Made by a program: the position numbers and the translations under genes. A stretch of DNA of 64,000 nucleotides from Aneurinibacillus sp. Ricciae_BoGa-3 (lineage in GTDB: Bacteria > Bacillota > Bacilli > Aneurinibacillales > Aneurinibacillaceae): positions 479,001 to 543,000 of the forward strand of contig NZ_CP116887.1 in NCBI RefSeq assembly GCF_028421645.1. The letters run 5' to 3'. Shown piece by piece: positions 34,248 through 42,772 of the stretch. Positions within the stretch are counted from its first letter, which is position 1. Each line of letters starts with the position of its first letter. The notes under the pieces were generated by a model. That model ran no database searches, was not told the DNA's origin, and saw only the letters and a program-made list of their open reading frames with translations.

Positions 34248-35099
34248 ATGAAAAAAACTAAAGGGTTTCTCTTGATGCTGCTTATTCTGGCTGGATTGGG
34301 TACCTTCCTGTGGAAACAATGGAACCAGGCATTTGAATGGTCAACAGGCGTGATTTATCAAGCAGACTTCGCAATGCGACCTATGACCACGCAGGCTGGA
34401 ATACCGGTTCTGCTGTACCACCACATCCTGGAGGACCGGGAGAATAAGAAATTTCGCTACAACGAGGAAGTGATAACGCCTGAGCAGTTCCAACAAGAGA
34501 TGGGGGTTTTGCATAATGAGGGCTTTACAACCGTTACCCTTCGCCAGTTGGAAGGCTACCTGGATAAAAAAATAACACTCCCCGCCAAAAGCGTAGCCAT
34601 CACGTTTGATGACGGATATTTAAGCAATTATAAATACGCCTACCCTATTTTAAAAAGGTATCATGACCATGCAACTATTTTTGCTATTACAGAAGATGTG
34701 CGACAGAAGCCGGAATTATTTAATCCGGACAAATTAAATTACATCAGCTGGCCGGAGATTTCACGCTACCATGACGTGTTTGATGTGGAGGCCCATGCCC
34801 ATCATTTTCACCGGGTAAGCGGGCTTGGGACCAGTTACCTGTTGTCTAAGCCGCCGGAAGCGGTAAAAAAGGACCTGGCTGTCTGTAAATCTTTAACGCA
34901 TGCGGCTTACTTCGCGTATCCATACGGTCAGTATAATGATACCACTATCAAAATTGTAAAAGATCTGGGATTCCATATGGCATTTACCATCAACGCCGGA
35001 AATGTTTATCCTGGCGCCAATAAATTTGCGCTAAACCGAAACTGTATTTTTCCATATACAACACTGGATGAATTTAAAAATATCATTCGTGGACAATAG
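34248..35099 (+). CDS. Membrane-anchored polysaccharide deacetylase
   Basis: A 283-residue CE4-family protein with an N-terminal membrane anchor (residues about 5-22). NodB motifs are TFDDGYLSNY (catalytic Asp and metal Asp), EAHAHHFH (metal His pair) and YPYGQYND. The long N-terminal segment PVLLYHHILED is typical of the PgaB/IcaB and YadE-like group. It removes N-acetyl groups from cell-surface polysaccharide outside the membrane. The ATG follows AAGGAGAAGGGTG; the GTG at 34245 is adjacent. Confidence 0.9.
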   Translation: MKKTKGFLLMLLILAGLGTFLWKQWNQAFEWSTGVIYQADFAMRPMTTQAGIPVLLYHHILEDRENKKFRYNEEVITPEQFQQEMGVLHNEGFTTVTLRQLEGYLDKKITLPAKSVAITFDDGYLSNYKYAYPILKRYHDHATIFAITEDVRQKPELFNPDKLNYISWPEISRYHDVFDVEAHAHHFHRVSGLGTSYLLSKPPEAVKKDLAVCKSLTHAAYFAYPYGQYNDTTIKIVKDLGFHMAFTINAGNVYPGANKFALNRNCIFPYTTLDEFKNIIRGQ

Positions 35100-35171
35100 G
35101 GGTGGGTTATCACCTGAGTTAAAGCTGGCCGGAAGCACCCCAAAGGAATGAAAGGGAAAGGAGCCTTTACA

Positions 35172-37787
35172 ATGGATATGAACCGCCTTACTCAGAAATC
35201 ACTGGAAGCCGTCCATGAGGCTGAGGGAATAGCGCTGCGTTACGGCAACCCTGAAATTGATCGGGAGCATTTGCTTCTGGCGCTGCTTGAACAACCGGAC
35301 GGCCTCATTCCCCGGTTGTTAATCCGGATGGACGTTCCGCTTGAGGGAATGATTCGTCAACTGCAAGAAACCACGGGACAAAAACCCCGTGTTTCCGGAC
35401 CTGGGCGCGAATCGGGCAAGCTTTATGTCAGCCAGCAAGTTGCTGTCATTCTTACAAAAGCAGAAGATGAAGCAAAGGACATGAATGATGAGTACATTTC
35501 GGTTGAACATCTTTTTCTTGCCATACTGTCCGAATCGGGCAGTACGACGGTAGGGGAACTTTTGCGTCGGTATGGAATAACACGTGATCGATTTTTAACC
35601 GTTCTTAATGAAGTCAGAGGGGGGCAGCGGGTGACAAGCCAGACGCCGGAAACGACCTATGAAGCGTTGGAGAAGTATGGCCACGATCTAATAAAGGAAG
35701 CTGAAATGAACAAGCTTGACCCTGTTATCGGACGGGACAGCGAGATTCGGCATGTGATCCGCATTCTTTCTAGGAAAACCAAAAATAATCCAGTGCTTAT
35801 TGGCGAACCGGGGGTTGGTAAAACCGCTATCGTGGAGGGGTTGGCTCACCGGATCGTGCGCGGGGATGTGCCGGAGGGGCTGCGTGACAAGCGGATTTTT
35901 GCACTGGATATGGGTTCGCTTATAGCAGGAGCAAAATTTCGGGGTGAGTTCGAAGAGAGACTTAAAGCCGTCCTACAGGAAGTTAAGAAGAGCGAAGGCA
36001 AAATCCTTCTGTTTATAGATGAGATCCATACCATTGTTGGAGCTGGCAAGGCGGAAGGGGCAATGGATGCCGGAAATCTGTTAAAACCCATGCTTGCGCG
36101 CGGGGAGCTGCACTGTATCGGAGCGACGACGCTGGATGAGTATCGAAAATACATTGAAAAGGACGCCGCATTAGAACGGCGGTTCCAGACCGTTATGGCG
36201 GACGAGCCATGTGTAGAGGATACAATATCCATTCTGCGCGGGCTTCGGGAGCGGTTTGAAGTGTTTCACGGTGTGAAAATTCATGACAGCGCCCTCGTAA
36301 CGGCAGCCGTTTTATCTCACCGTTACATTACAGACCGGTTCCTGCCGGACAAATCAATCGATCTTGTGGATGAGGCGTGCGCGTTAATCCGTACGGAAAT
36401 TGACTCGATGCCCGCTGAACTCGATGAAGTATCCCGCAGGGTGATGCAGCTTGAGATTGAAGAGGCGGCCCTGAAAAAGGAAACCGATGAGGCAAGCCAG
36501 GATCGTCTGGCTGAGCTGCAAAAAGAACTCGCCGGTTTAAAAGAGACATTTTCCGGGATGATGGCGCAGTGGGAGAACGAAAAAAATGCGCTGCATCATA
36601 TCAACAAGCTGCGGGAGGAAATGGAACAAATTCACCAGGAAATAGCGAGGGCTGAGCGGGATTATGACTTGAACAGGGCAGCTGAACTGAAGTACGGAAA
36701 GCTGCCTGAGCTTGAGAAGAAGCTAACGCAGGAAGAAGAACGTTACAACAGCCGGAAAGGTGAAAATTCTTTGCTTCGTGAGGAAGTGACGGAGGATGAG
36801 ATAACCCGTATTATCTCCCGCTGGACAGGGATTCCTCTCTCTAAACTTGTGGAAGGTGAAAGGGAGAAGCTGCTAAAGCTGGAGAGCATCCTACACGGGC
36901 GTGTTATTGGGCAGGATGAAGCGGTTGAACGTGTGACCGAGGCCATTCTGCGCGCGCGGGCCGGCATAAAAGATCCTCGCCGCCCAATTGGCTCGTTCAT
37001 ATTCCTCGGTCCAACAGGAGTGGGGAAAACAGAGCTGGCGAAAACACTGGCAGAAGTGCTGTTTGATACGGAAGATAACATGGTTAGAATAGATATGAGT
37101 GAGTATATGGAGAAGCATACGGTATCACGGCTTATAGGAGCGCCGCCCGGTTATGTCGGGTTTGAAGAAGGCGGCCAGCTAACAGAAGCGGTGCGCAGAA
37201 AACCTTACTCCGTGATTTTGTTTGATGAGATTGAAAAAGCCCATTTTGATGTGTTTAACGTTCTGCTTCAGGTGCTGGATGATGGCCGGATAACGGATTC
37301 ACAGGGCAGGACAGTCGATTTTAAAAACACCATTATTATTATGACCTCGAATATCGGCTCAGCATTTCTGCTCGATGGAGTAGCTGTAAATGGACAAATC
37401 AACGAAGAAACCCGCGAGAAAGTAATGAATGAACTCCAAATGAGTTTCAGGCCTGAATTTTTAAATCGGGTGGATGATATTATTCTGTTTAAACCGCTGA
37501 CGCAAGATGAAATAGGGGAAATCGTGGATCTGCTTATTAAGGATTTAAGGAAGCGTCTGGCTGACCGCAAAATCACCCTCTCCCTAACACAGGGAGCTAA
37601 ACGCCATATGGCCGCTGAAGGGTATGATCCGGTATATGGCGCAAGGCCGCTCCGGCGTTTCTTGCAGCGCCATGTTGAAACGCTACTGGCCCGTTCTCTT
37701 ATCGCCGGAGATATCCCAAATGGCTCGCATGTAGCGATTGATTATCGGGATGGCAAGTTGGTTGCGGTACCTGGCATAAAAGCATAA
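35172..37787 (+). CDS. clpB: ATP-dependent disaggregase ClpB
   Basis: An 871-residue Hsp100 protein. Two N-terminal Clp repeats (about residues 1-145), first AAA domain with GEPGVGKT near residue 211 and IDEIHT, a long coiled middle domain (about 400-520) that distinguishes ClpB from ClpA/ClpC, second AAA domain with GPTGVGKT near residue 613 and a C-terminal domain. It rescues aggregated proteins with DnaK. The start at 35172 follows AAAGGAGCC; ATG 35148 lacks a site. No CIRCE or CtsR operator is evident upstream. Confidence 0.95.
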   Translation: MDMNRLTQKSLEAVHEAEGIALRYGNPEIDREHLLLALLEQPDGLIPRLLIRMDVPLEGMIRQLQETTGQKPRVSGPGRESGKLYVSQQVAVILTKAEDEAKDMNDEYISVEHLFLAILSESGSTTVGELLRRYGITRDRFLTVLNEVRGGQRVTSQTPETTYEALEKYGHDLIKEAEMNKLDPVIGRDSEIRHVIRILSRKTKNNPVLIGEPGVGKTAIVEGLAHRIVRGDVPEGLRDKRIFALDMGSLIAGAKFRGEFEERLKAVLQEVKKSEGKILLFIDEIHTIVGAGKAEGAMDAGNLLKPMLARGELHCIGATTLDEYRKYIEKDAALERRFQTVMADEPCVEDTISILRGLRERFEVFHGVKIHDSALVTAAVLSHRYITDRFLPDKSIDLVDEACALIRTEIDSMPAELDEVSRRVMQLEIEEAALKKETDEASQDRLAELQKELAGLKETFSGMMAQWENEKNALHHINKLREEMEQIHQEIARAERDYDLNRAAELKYGKLPELEKKLTQEEERYNSRKGENSLLREEVTEDEITRIISRWTGIPLSKLVEGEREKLLKLESILHGRVIGQDEAVERVTEAILRARAGIKDPRRPIGSFIFLGPTGVGKTELAKTLAEVLFDTEDNMVRIDMSEYMEKHTVSRLIGAPPGYVGFEEGGQLTEAVRRKPYSVILFDEIEKAHFDVFNVLLQVLDDGRITDSQGRTVDFKNTIIIMTSNIGSAFLLDGVAVNGQINEETREKVMNELQMSFRPEFLNRVDDIILFKPLTQDEIGEIVDLLIKDLRKRLADRKITLSLTQGAKRHMAAEGYDPVYGARPLRRFLQRHVETLLARSLIAGDIPNGSHVAIDYRDGKLVAVPGIKA

Positions 37788-37850
37788 TCCATATTTGAAA
37801 TAAAAAACGGTGCGGCATGTGCAATGCCCACCGTTTTATTTTAAATATGG
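37788..37850. terminator. Long bidirectional terminator after clpB
   Basis: CCATATTT...AAAACGGTG(C)GGCA pairs with TGCC(C)ACCGTTTTATTTTAAATATGG. It serves the convergent clpB and DUF421 genes and covers the stop of the latter. Confidence 0.9.
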
Positions 37851-38684
37851 AGTCACGCGCTCCAGCGTTTGCGCAAGTTTGTCCGCTGCGTCTGTGTACA
37901 TTTGCTTTGCGCTCTCTGACTTGCTGGCTAAGGCGAATAGCTCGATATCTGCCTGGCACTTTTTAAGGGTGGCAAGGGTAAGCTTCTTTACGGAGGGGGC
38001 AGGAACTTTAATCTTATCATCGTATACATCCACATACAGCTGGCCGAATGTGTCCACCTGGCCCAGATAGATATTATCCAAACTCAAGCCGGTTTTTTCT
38101 AATTCAGTATGAAGCCATTTCTGATTAAAACCAGCAGTCGCAAGACCCTCATCCATAATCTTGCCGTCCATGATGACGGTTTGCGCCTCCCGCTCAGGCG
38201 GCACAACAAGGCCAAGGTCGGAAACAGTTGCAGGCATGGCGTCTTTCTTGAGAAGAACGCTCAAATCACCATTTGTCTCCAGCACGGCAAATTCAACGTC
38301 CGCTACTTTAAAAGCGTTTTTCAGGCGCAGTTGTTCTAATAATTCATCGGTTGAGTAATGTTCTTTCTTCAGGTTATCTTCCATTATCTTTCCATTTTTA
38401 ATGAGGACCCTTCCTTTTCCTTCGAACAGGTTGCGTGCCCATTTGCTTTTTAAGGAAACAAATTCAATCAATAGTGGAACCAATCCCCAGATTGCCAGGC
38501 TGGTATAGCCATGAACAAGATCGGATTCTATGTCCGTAGACACAAACGCGGCGATATCACCGATCGTAATGCCCACTACATATTCGAAAAAGGTTAGCTG
38601 GGCAAGTTGTTTTTTTCCACCGATACGTGTGATCACAAAAAGAACGATGAGTGCACATGTTGCACGGATTGCCATTTGCAGCAT
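37836..38684 (-). CDS. DUF421 (YetF-like) membrane protein fused to a DUF1657 domain
   Basis: A 282-residue protein. Three N-terminal transmembrane helices (residues 1-85), a YetF/DUF421 soluble domain (about 90-225, with LFEGKGRVLIKNGKI and VIMDGKIMDEGL), and a C-terminal segment of about 50 residues (LATLKKCQADIELFALASKS onwards) that aligns with the DUF1657 protein encoded just upstream, sharing the pattern LA-x-LK-x-x-QA-x-x-E-x-FAL and AKQ-x-x-T. DUF421 and DUF1657 genes are known partners in spoVA2mob-type spore operons; their role in the spore membrane is not settled. The ATG at 38684 follows GAGGTGAAC. Confidence 0.88.
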   Translation of the reverse strand: MLQMAIRATCALIVLFVITRIGGKKQLAQLTFFEYVVGITIGDIAAFVSTDIESDLVHGYTSLAIWGLVPLLIEFVSLKSKWARNLFEGKGRVLIKNGKIMEDNLKKEHYSTDELLEQLRLKNAFKVADVEFAVLETNGDLSVLLKKDAMPATVSDLGLVVPPEREAQTVIMDGKIMDEGLATAGFNQKWLHTELEKTGLSLDNIYLGQVDTFGQLYVDVYDDKIKVPAPSVKKLTLATLKKCQADIELFALASKSESAKQMYTDAADKLAQTLERVTPYLK

Positions 38685-38701
38685 AAGTTCACCTCATTAA
38701 T

Positions 38702-38796
38702 AAGAAGCAAGGTGAGCAAAAGCTCACCTCACCGTGTTGTTAGAAGCCTTTGTATTGTGGCTCCTCGTTTTCCAATTGCTGAACGCGGGATTCCAG
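38702..38796. repeat. Direct repeat flanking the cls region, copy 1
   Basis: This stretch holds the end of the DUF1657 gene and its hairpin. It matches 40681-40774 at about 85 of 94 positions by hand alignment with one single-base gap. The two copies lie in the same orientation on either side of the cardiolipin synthase gene. Confidence 0.85.
38711..38728 (-). terminator. Hairpin between DUF1657 and DUF421 genes
   Basis: GGTGAGC-AAAA-GCTCACC, a perfect 7-bp stem followed on the minus strand by TTGCTTCTTATT. It is duplicated at 40690-40707. Confidence 0.65.
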
Positions 38797-38946
38797 GCCC
38801 TGGATAATGCCTTTGGTGTTTTGCGCGCTTTGCGTAAAAAGTTGCTTTGCCTGCTGGTTTTGCGTGCTGAGCGCAAAAGTTTCCAGGCTGGCCTGGGCGC
38901 TTTTTAAGCTGGCAAGACATTGCTTAACTTGAGCGGATACTGTCAT
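38740..38946 (-). CDS. DUF1657 protein
   Basis: A 68-residue helical protein of family DUF1657, rich in Gln and Ser (VKQCLASLKSAQASLETFAL). In Bacillus, genes of this family lie inside spoVA2mob-type operons with spoVAC, spoVAD, spoVAE and DUF421 genes, which agrees with the context. The ATG at 38946 follows GGGGAGGTGACAACC. The C-terminal motif LENEEPQYKGF is repeated in the remnant at 40713. Confidence 0.9.
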   Translation of the reverse strand: MTVSAQVKQCLASLKSAQASLETFALSTQNQQAKQLFTQSAQNTKGIIQGLESRVQQLENEEPQYKGF

Positions 38947-39097
38947 GGTTGTCACCTCCCCAAGAAGTAGTATGCGCTCAAGCCCTCGGTTTAAACACAA
39001 TTGATTCTAAAAAAACGCGGTTTACAGCCTGCTGAATTCTGGCATGGTAAACAGATATATACCAGTAATAATGCAGTAAAAACCGCATGCAGGGGGG

Positions 39098-40606
39098 CTA
39101 CAACAACGGTGAAAGCAGGCGAGCCCCTTGATCGACAATGCGCTGTGAAAGGGGACGATGCCGTATATCTTCCATAGTCAACGGTATGGAATCAGTGAGA
39201 TCACACTCGAATTGCTCCGTTAATTCCCGTGCTACATCGGCACTGTATACGATTTCACACACCTCATAATTTAGGCGATGACTTCTCAGATCATAGTTTG
39301 CGGAGCCCACTTCGGAAATCTCCCCATCGATAACCATTATCTTCGCGTGCAACATACCTTTGGTGTACATGTAGATATGGACCCCGGCTTCTACTAGTTC
39401 TCCATAGTAGGTGCGGCTTGCAGCGCCTACGATCAGAGTTGAGAGATCGACTTGGCGTGGAACCAACAATCTAACACGGACACCGCGTCCCACGGCTGTT
39501 TTTAACGCCATAATGATATCTGCATCAGGTACAAAGTAGGGAGTGGTGAAGTCAATGCTCTTGGTCGCTTGTGTCAGGCAAATGAAGTAAGCCTCCCGGA
39601 TGATTGGAGTGGGAATTCCAGGATTACCTTCCAATGTCTGTACATATACTTTGTGCAATTCCGATTTGGCGGGAACAGTGTCAACGCTGGTACCATCCAC
39701 GGTGCCCAACTCCGCCCCCCATTCTGATGACCATCCGGAAAAAGCAGCCCTTCCGACTGGAGTGATTTTGTCTGATCGCATATCTTTAGCTCTTGTATTC
39801 CGGCGAGTCCTCGTCTTTATTCGTTCCGGCGAAGCGATGTTCCAATGAACCTGGAAGATGGCAAGCAAATCGCGAGCAACCTCACTTTCGATTCGCAAAT
39901 GGGTGTCGCGCCAGAACCCTACGTTCGGCTTCAATCCGGTATACTCAAACCCAATGTTGATACCACCCGTAAAAGCCTCCTTTCCGTCGATTACAACGAT
40001 CTTACAATGATCCCGGTAATTCCAATTGGACAATAACCAAGGGAAGCGCGGAGGGAAAAACGTTCGGCATTCAATCCCTGCATCCATCATCCGTAAGATC
40101 TGAGAACGTGGGAATTTTCGGCTCCCCCAACCGTCTCTTATAAAGCGGATCTGCACACCGGCCGCGGCACGTTCGATTAGCATGTCTGTGATGCGTCTAC
40201 CAATTTGGTCATCACGGTATATGAAATATTCCAGTTCAATCGTTCTTTGTGCGTTCTTTATCGATTCGATGAGTTGATCATAGGTTTCAATGCCGTTGGT
40301 AAGTACCTGGACTCGACTGGTCCGAAGTCCATGTACGGTCAAAAACCGTAAAGCATGAGCGATGACCGAGGATGAGTGGCTAAATGAATCAGGCAACGCG
40401 TACTGCTGATTATGGGGAGATGTCAGTCTTTCTCGACGAATACGCGCGGGATTCGTTGTGCTGAGATAGAGTATGAAACCAAAGATGGGCAAAATGAGGC
40501 CTATCGCTAGCCAATTCAAGGCCTTGGCCGGCCTGCGTACCTCACGGATCGCAACGATTAGCATAAAAAACGTATTTAATAGGTATAACCATAGAATCCA
40601 TATCAA
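39098..40606 (-). CDS. cls: Cardiolipin synthase (phospholipase D superfamily)
   Basis: A 502-residue membrane enzyme: two N-terminal helices (residues 1-50) and two phospholipase D domains with HKD motifs H200-x-K202-x4-D207 (HCKIVVID) and H420-x-K422-x4-D427 (HAKIMVID). It condenses two phosphatidylglycerol molecules to cardiolipin on the membrane. The start is TTG 40606 after AAAGGAGGGATCTTAG. It lies between spoVAE and a DUF1657 gene, flanked by two copies of a 94-base repeat, which suggests late insertion or duplication in the spore operon. No promoter was identified. Confidence 0.92.
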   Translation of the reverse strand: MIWILWLYLLNTFFMLIVAIREVRRPAKALNWLAIGLILPIFGFILYLSTTNPARIRRERLTSPHNQQYALPDSFSHSSSVIAHALRFLTVHGLRTSRVQVLTNGIETYDQLIESIKNAQRTIELEYFIYRDDQIGRRITDMLIERAAAGVQIRFIRDGWGSRKFPRSQILRMMDAGIECRTFFPPRFPWLLSNWNYRDHCKIVVIDGKEAFTGGINIGFEYTGLKPNVGFWRDTHLRIESEVARDLLAIFQVHWNIASPERIKTRTRRNTRAKDMRSDKITPVGRAAFSGWSSEWGAELGTVDGTSVDTVPAKSELHKVYVQTLEGNPGIPTPIIREAYFICLTQATKSIDFTTPYFVPDADIIMALKTAVGRGVRVRLLVPRQVDLSTLIVGAASRTYYGELVEAGVHIYMYTKGMLHAKIMVIDGEISEVGSANYDLRSHRLNYEVCEIVYSADVARELTEQFECDLTDSIPLTMEDIRHRPLSQRIVDQGARLLSPLL

Positions 40607-40689
40607 CTAAGATCCCTCCTTTGTTCATGCATAACATGTGCAAATTGCGACGCACTTATACGCTTGGAATCTTACCGCAAATGAAGCAA

Positions 40690-40707
40690 GGTGAGCAAAA
40701 GCTCACC
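40690..40707 (-). terminator. Hairpin after spoVAE remnant region
   Basis: GGTGAGC-AAAA-GCTCACC, identical to the hairpin at 38711-38728. Confidence 0.65.
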
Positions 40708-40720
40708 TCACCGGGCTGGT

Positions 40721-40774
40721 TAGAAGCCTTTGTATTAGGGCTCCTCGTTTTCTAATTGCTTAACGCGGGATTTA
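40721..40774 (-). pseudogene. DUF1657 C-terminal remnant
   Basis: On the minus strand the codons read L-K-S-R-V-K-Q-L-E-N-E-E-P-stop-Y-K-G-F-stop. The intact DUF1657 protein ends L-E-S-R-V-Q-Q-L-E-N-E-E-P-Q-Y-K-G-F. The remnant therefore has lost its first 50 or so codons, begins right after the spoVAE stop, and has a CAA-to-TAA change. It is not translated as a functional protein. Confidence 0.85.
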
Positions 40775-40777
40775 AGG

Positions 40778-41128
40778 TTAAGCTCTTGCCTTAAACACAA
40801 GCGACGCTAAAAAGCCGAAGATGATGGCGGCAGAAATTCCAGCGCTTGTAACTTCAAAAATACCGGTAATGATCCCGATTAATCCATGTGTATCCATCTC
40901 ATAAAAAGCGCCATGCACAAGAGCATTTCCAAAACTTGTAATCGGAATCGTGGCACCCGCACCTGCAAACTTTATGAGCGGCTCATAAAGCCCAAGCCCA
41001 TCAAGAACAGCACCAGCAACAACGAGTATGGCCATGGTGTGTGCGGGCGTTAACTTGCCTACGTCCATCATGAGCTGTCCAATCACGCAAATAAGGCCAC
41101 CGATGATAAATGCCCACAAATAGATCAT
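40778..41128 (-). CDS. spoVAE: Stage V sporulation protein AE (SpoVAEb type)
   Basis: A 116-residue membrane protein with three or four helices and the family segment PAHTMAILVVAGAVLDGLGLYEPLIKFAGAGA followed by GFGNAL-like ITSFGNALVHGA. SpoVA proteins form the inner-membrane route for dipicolinic acid uptake in sporulation and release in germination. It starts 3 bases after the spoVAD stop, with GGGGGTG upstream, so the three genes are an operon. The pattern is shared with SpoVAC, its homologue. Confidence 0.95.
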   Translation of the reverse strand: MIYLWAFIIGGLICVIGQLMMDVGKLTPAHTMAILVVAGAVLDGLGLYEPLIKFAGAGATIPITSFGNALVHGAFYEMDTHGLIGIITGIFEVTSAGISAAIIFGFLASLVFKARA

Positions 41129-41131
41129 CGC

Positions 41132-42145
41132 TTACACCCCCTCTTCGGATTCGATGGATACTGCATGGGCTATACATGGAATGCTTTCCTTCTGCTGGTA
41201 GCTAAGCGGAGAGAGGAGCGCACCTGTAGCGATCACAAGAATGCGTTTGAGTTCGCCTTTTCGTACACGGTTGAGTAGATGGCCGTATGTAACCGTTGCA
41301 CAGCACGCGCATCCGCTCCCACCTGCGAAAACTTGCTGATCCTTGTTATAAATGAGAAGACCACAGTCGGTGAGAATTTCCTCGGGAACATTGAAACCGT
41401 GCTTTTTCAGAAGATCGCGGGCAATCGGGTGGCCCACTGAACCTAAATCTCCCGTGGCGATTAGATCATAATAGTGCGGCTCGCGGTTTAAATCACGCAA
41501 ATGGGCTTCAATTGTATCTACCGCTGCGGGCGCCATTGCACCACCCATATTTAACGGGTCTTTAATTCCCATATCGATAACACGGCCAATGGTTGCAGAC
41601 TCAATGCGCGGCCCCAATCCCCGCTGGCTTACAACGGCCGCACCTGCTCCGGTGACTGTCCACTGGGAAGTGGGCGGTTTCTGCGCGCCATATTCATTCG
41701 GATAGCGGAATTGTTTCTCTGCTGTTGAATTATGGCTCGCTGTAGCCGCAAGCACATGGTTGGCGGCCTGGCTGTCGACGAGCTGGGCTGCCAGGGCGAG
41801 CCCCTGCATGGACGTCGAACATGCACCGAAAATCCCCAGGAAAGGCATTCCGAGTGTCCGCGCAGCAAAGCTGCTGGAGATAATCTGATTCATGAGATCG
41901 CCAGCAAAAAGAAATTCGATGTCTTCTTTGCGCAGATGTGCTTTTTCAATGGCTTTGTCACAGGCCTCTTCCAGCAGAACCTTTTCTGCCTTTTCAAAGC
42001 TGTCCTGCGCAAGCCATGTATCACCGTGAAGTAGATCAAAGTCGTCTGCCAGCCGGCCCTTCGCTTCTGTAGGCCCTCCAATCGCTGAAGACGCCACAAT
42101 GACCGGTCTGTTTTTAAACACCCATGTCTGATGACCCTGCAGCAT
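41132..42145 (-). CDS. spoVAD: Stage V sporulation protein AD
   Basis: A 337-residue soluble thiolase-fold protein that binds dipicolinic acid on the outer face of the spore inner membrane. Recognisable segments are GACSTSMQGLALAAQLVD and GDLGSVGHPIARDLL, and a C-terminal Cys-rich GGSGCACCA. The ATG at 42145 lies 2 bases after the spoVAC stop; the GGGGGTTGC inside spoVAC serves as its site. A longer start at 42178 would overlap spoVAC more and is less likely. Confidence 0.96.
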   Translation of the reverse strand: MLQGHQTWVFKNRPVIVASSAIGGPTEAKGRLADDFDLLHGDTWLAQDSFEKAEKVLLEEACDKAIEKAHLRKEDIEFLFAGDLMNQIISSSFAARTLGMPFLGIFGACSTSMQGLALAAQLVDSQAANHVLAATASHNSTAEKQFRYPNEYGAQKPPTSQWTVTGAGAAVVSQRGLGPRIESATIGRVIDMGIKDPLNMGGAMAPAAVDTIEAHLRDLNREPHYYDLIATGDLGSVGHPIARDLLKKHGFNVPEEILTDCGLLIYNKDQQVFAGGSGCACCATVTYGHLLNRVRKGELKRILVIATGALLSPLSYQQKESIPCIAHAVSIESEEGV

Positions 42146-42147
42146 AT

Positions 42148-42639
42148 TTAAGCAACCCCCAATGTGCGAATTACCCATCTTATGAGAGCGATTACGAATG
42201 CGGATACGACGCCGAACGTGATAACAGAGCCGGCAAGCTTAAACATATTCCCGCCAACTCCGAGTACGTATCCCTCACTTCGGTGCTCAATTGCACACGA
42301 TGCAATCGAATTGGCAAATCCGGTAACCGGAACGGCAGAACCGGCACCCGCAAATTGCGCGATTTTATCATACACACCTAACCCGGTAAGCAGGATGGCT
42401 ATGAAAATCAGCACAGCAGCTGTCGGATTTCCCGCCGTTTTTTCGGTAAAGTTGAAGAAATGAATAAAAAAGCTTTGAATAAACTGGCCAAGAAGGCAGA
42501 TAAAGCCGCCGACAAAGAAGGCGCGCAGGCAATTTTTAAAGACAGGACGTGCAGGCTCACGCTGTTTCGCAAACGATTGGTATTCAATCTGAGTAGGGGT
42601 TAGTTTTTTATTTTTTGCTTTAGCTTTCGCTTTTGCCAT
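42148..42639 (-). CDS. spoVAC: Stage V sporulation protein AC
   Basis: A 163-residue membrane protein with a Lys-rich N terminus (AKAKAKAKNKKLTP) and about four helices. The motif VYDKIAQFAGAGSAVPVTGFANS is characteristic of SpoVAC, which is reported to act as a mechanosensitive channel component for dipicolinic acid. The ATG follows AAAGGAGCAACAATCT. It is first in the minus-strand spoVA operon. A sigma-G promoter is expected about 60-100 bases upstream but I could not fix one with confidence. Confidence 0.96.
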   Translation of the reverse strand: MAKAKAKAKNKKLTPTQIEYQSFAKQREPARPVFKNCLRAFFVGGFICLLGQFIQSFFIHFFNFTEKTAGNPTAAVLIFIAILLTGLGVYDKIAQFAGAGSAVPVTGFANSIASCAIEHRSEGYVLGVGGNMFKLAGSVITFGVVSAFVIALIRWVIRTLGVA

Positions 42640-42725
42640 AGATTGTTGCTCCTTTCAGCGATGATGCGTTACTTTGTATATTTTTCTAAGAGTGTCATCA
42701 TTTTATACTTGGGGTCATTCTGGTA

Positions 42726-42762
42726 CAAAAAAAAGGCAGCACCCAATCCGGGTGCTGCCTTG
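42726..42762 (-). terminator. Terminator of hcp
   Basis: GGCAGCACCC/GGGTGCTGCC around AATCC, followed on the minus strand by eight T. Confidence 0.95.
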
Positions 42763-42772
42763 TGTAAACTTA

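Larger units (their letters stand above)
40681..40774. repeat. Direct repeat flanking the cls region, copy 2
   Basis: Counterpart of 38702-38796. It directly follows the spoVAE stop and contains a cut DUF1657 tail and a hairpin. Confidence 0.85.

Noticed and set aside
35101-35171. CIRCE or CtsR operator before clpB
   Set aside because: No inverted TTAGCACTC or GGTCAAANNANGGTCAAA pattern is present in the gap.
42640-42725. Sigma-G promoter for the spoVA operon
   Set aside because: GAATG and GTATA candidates for -35 occur, but no CATNNTA-like -10 at the right distance. A promoter must exist but I cannot fix it.
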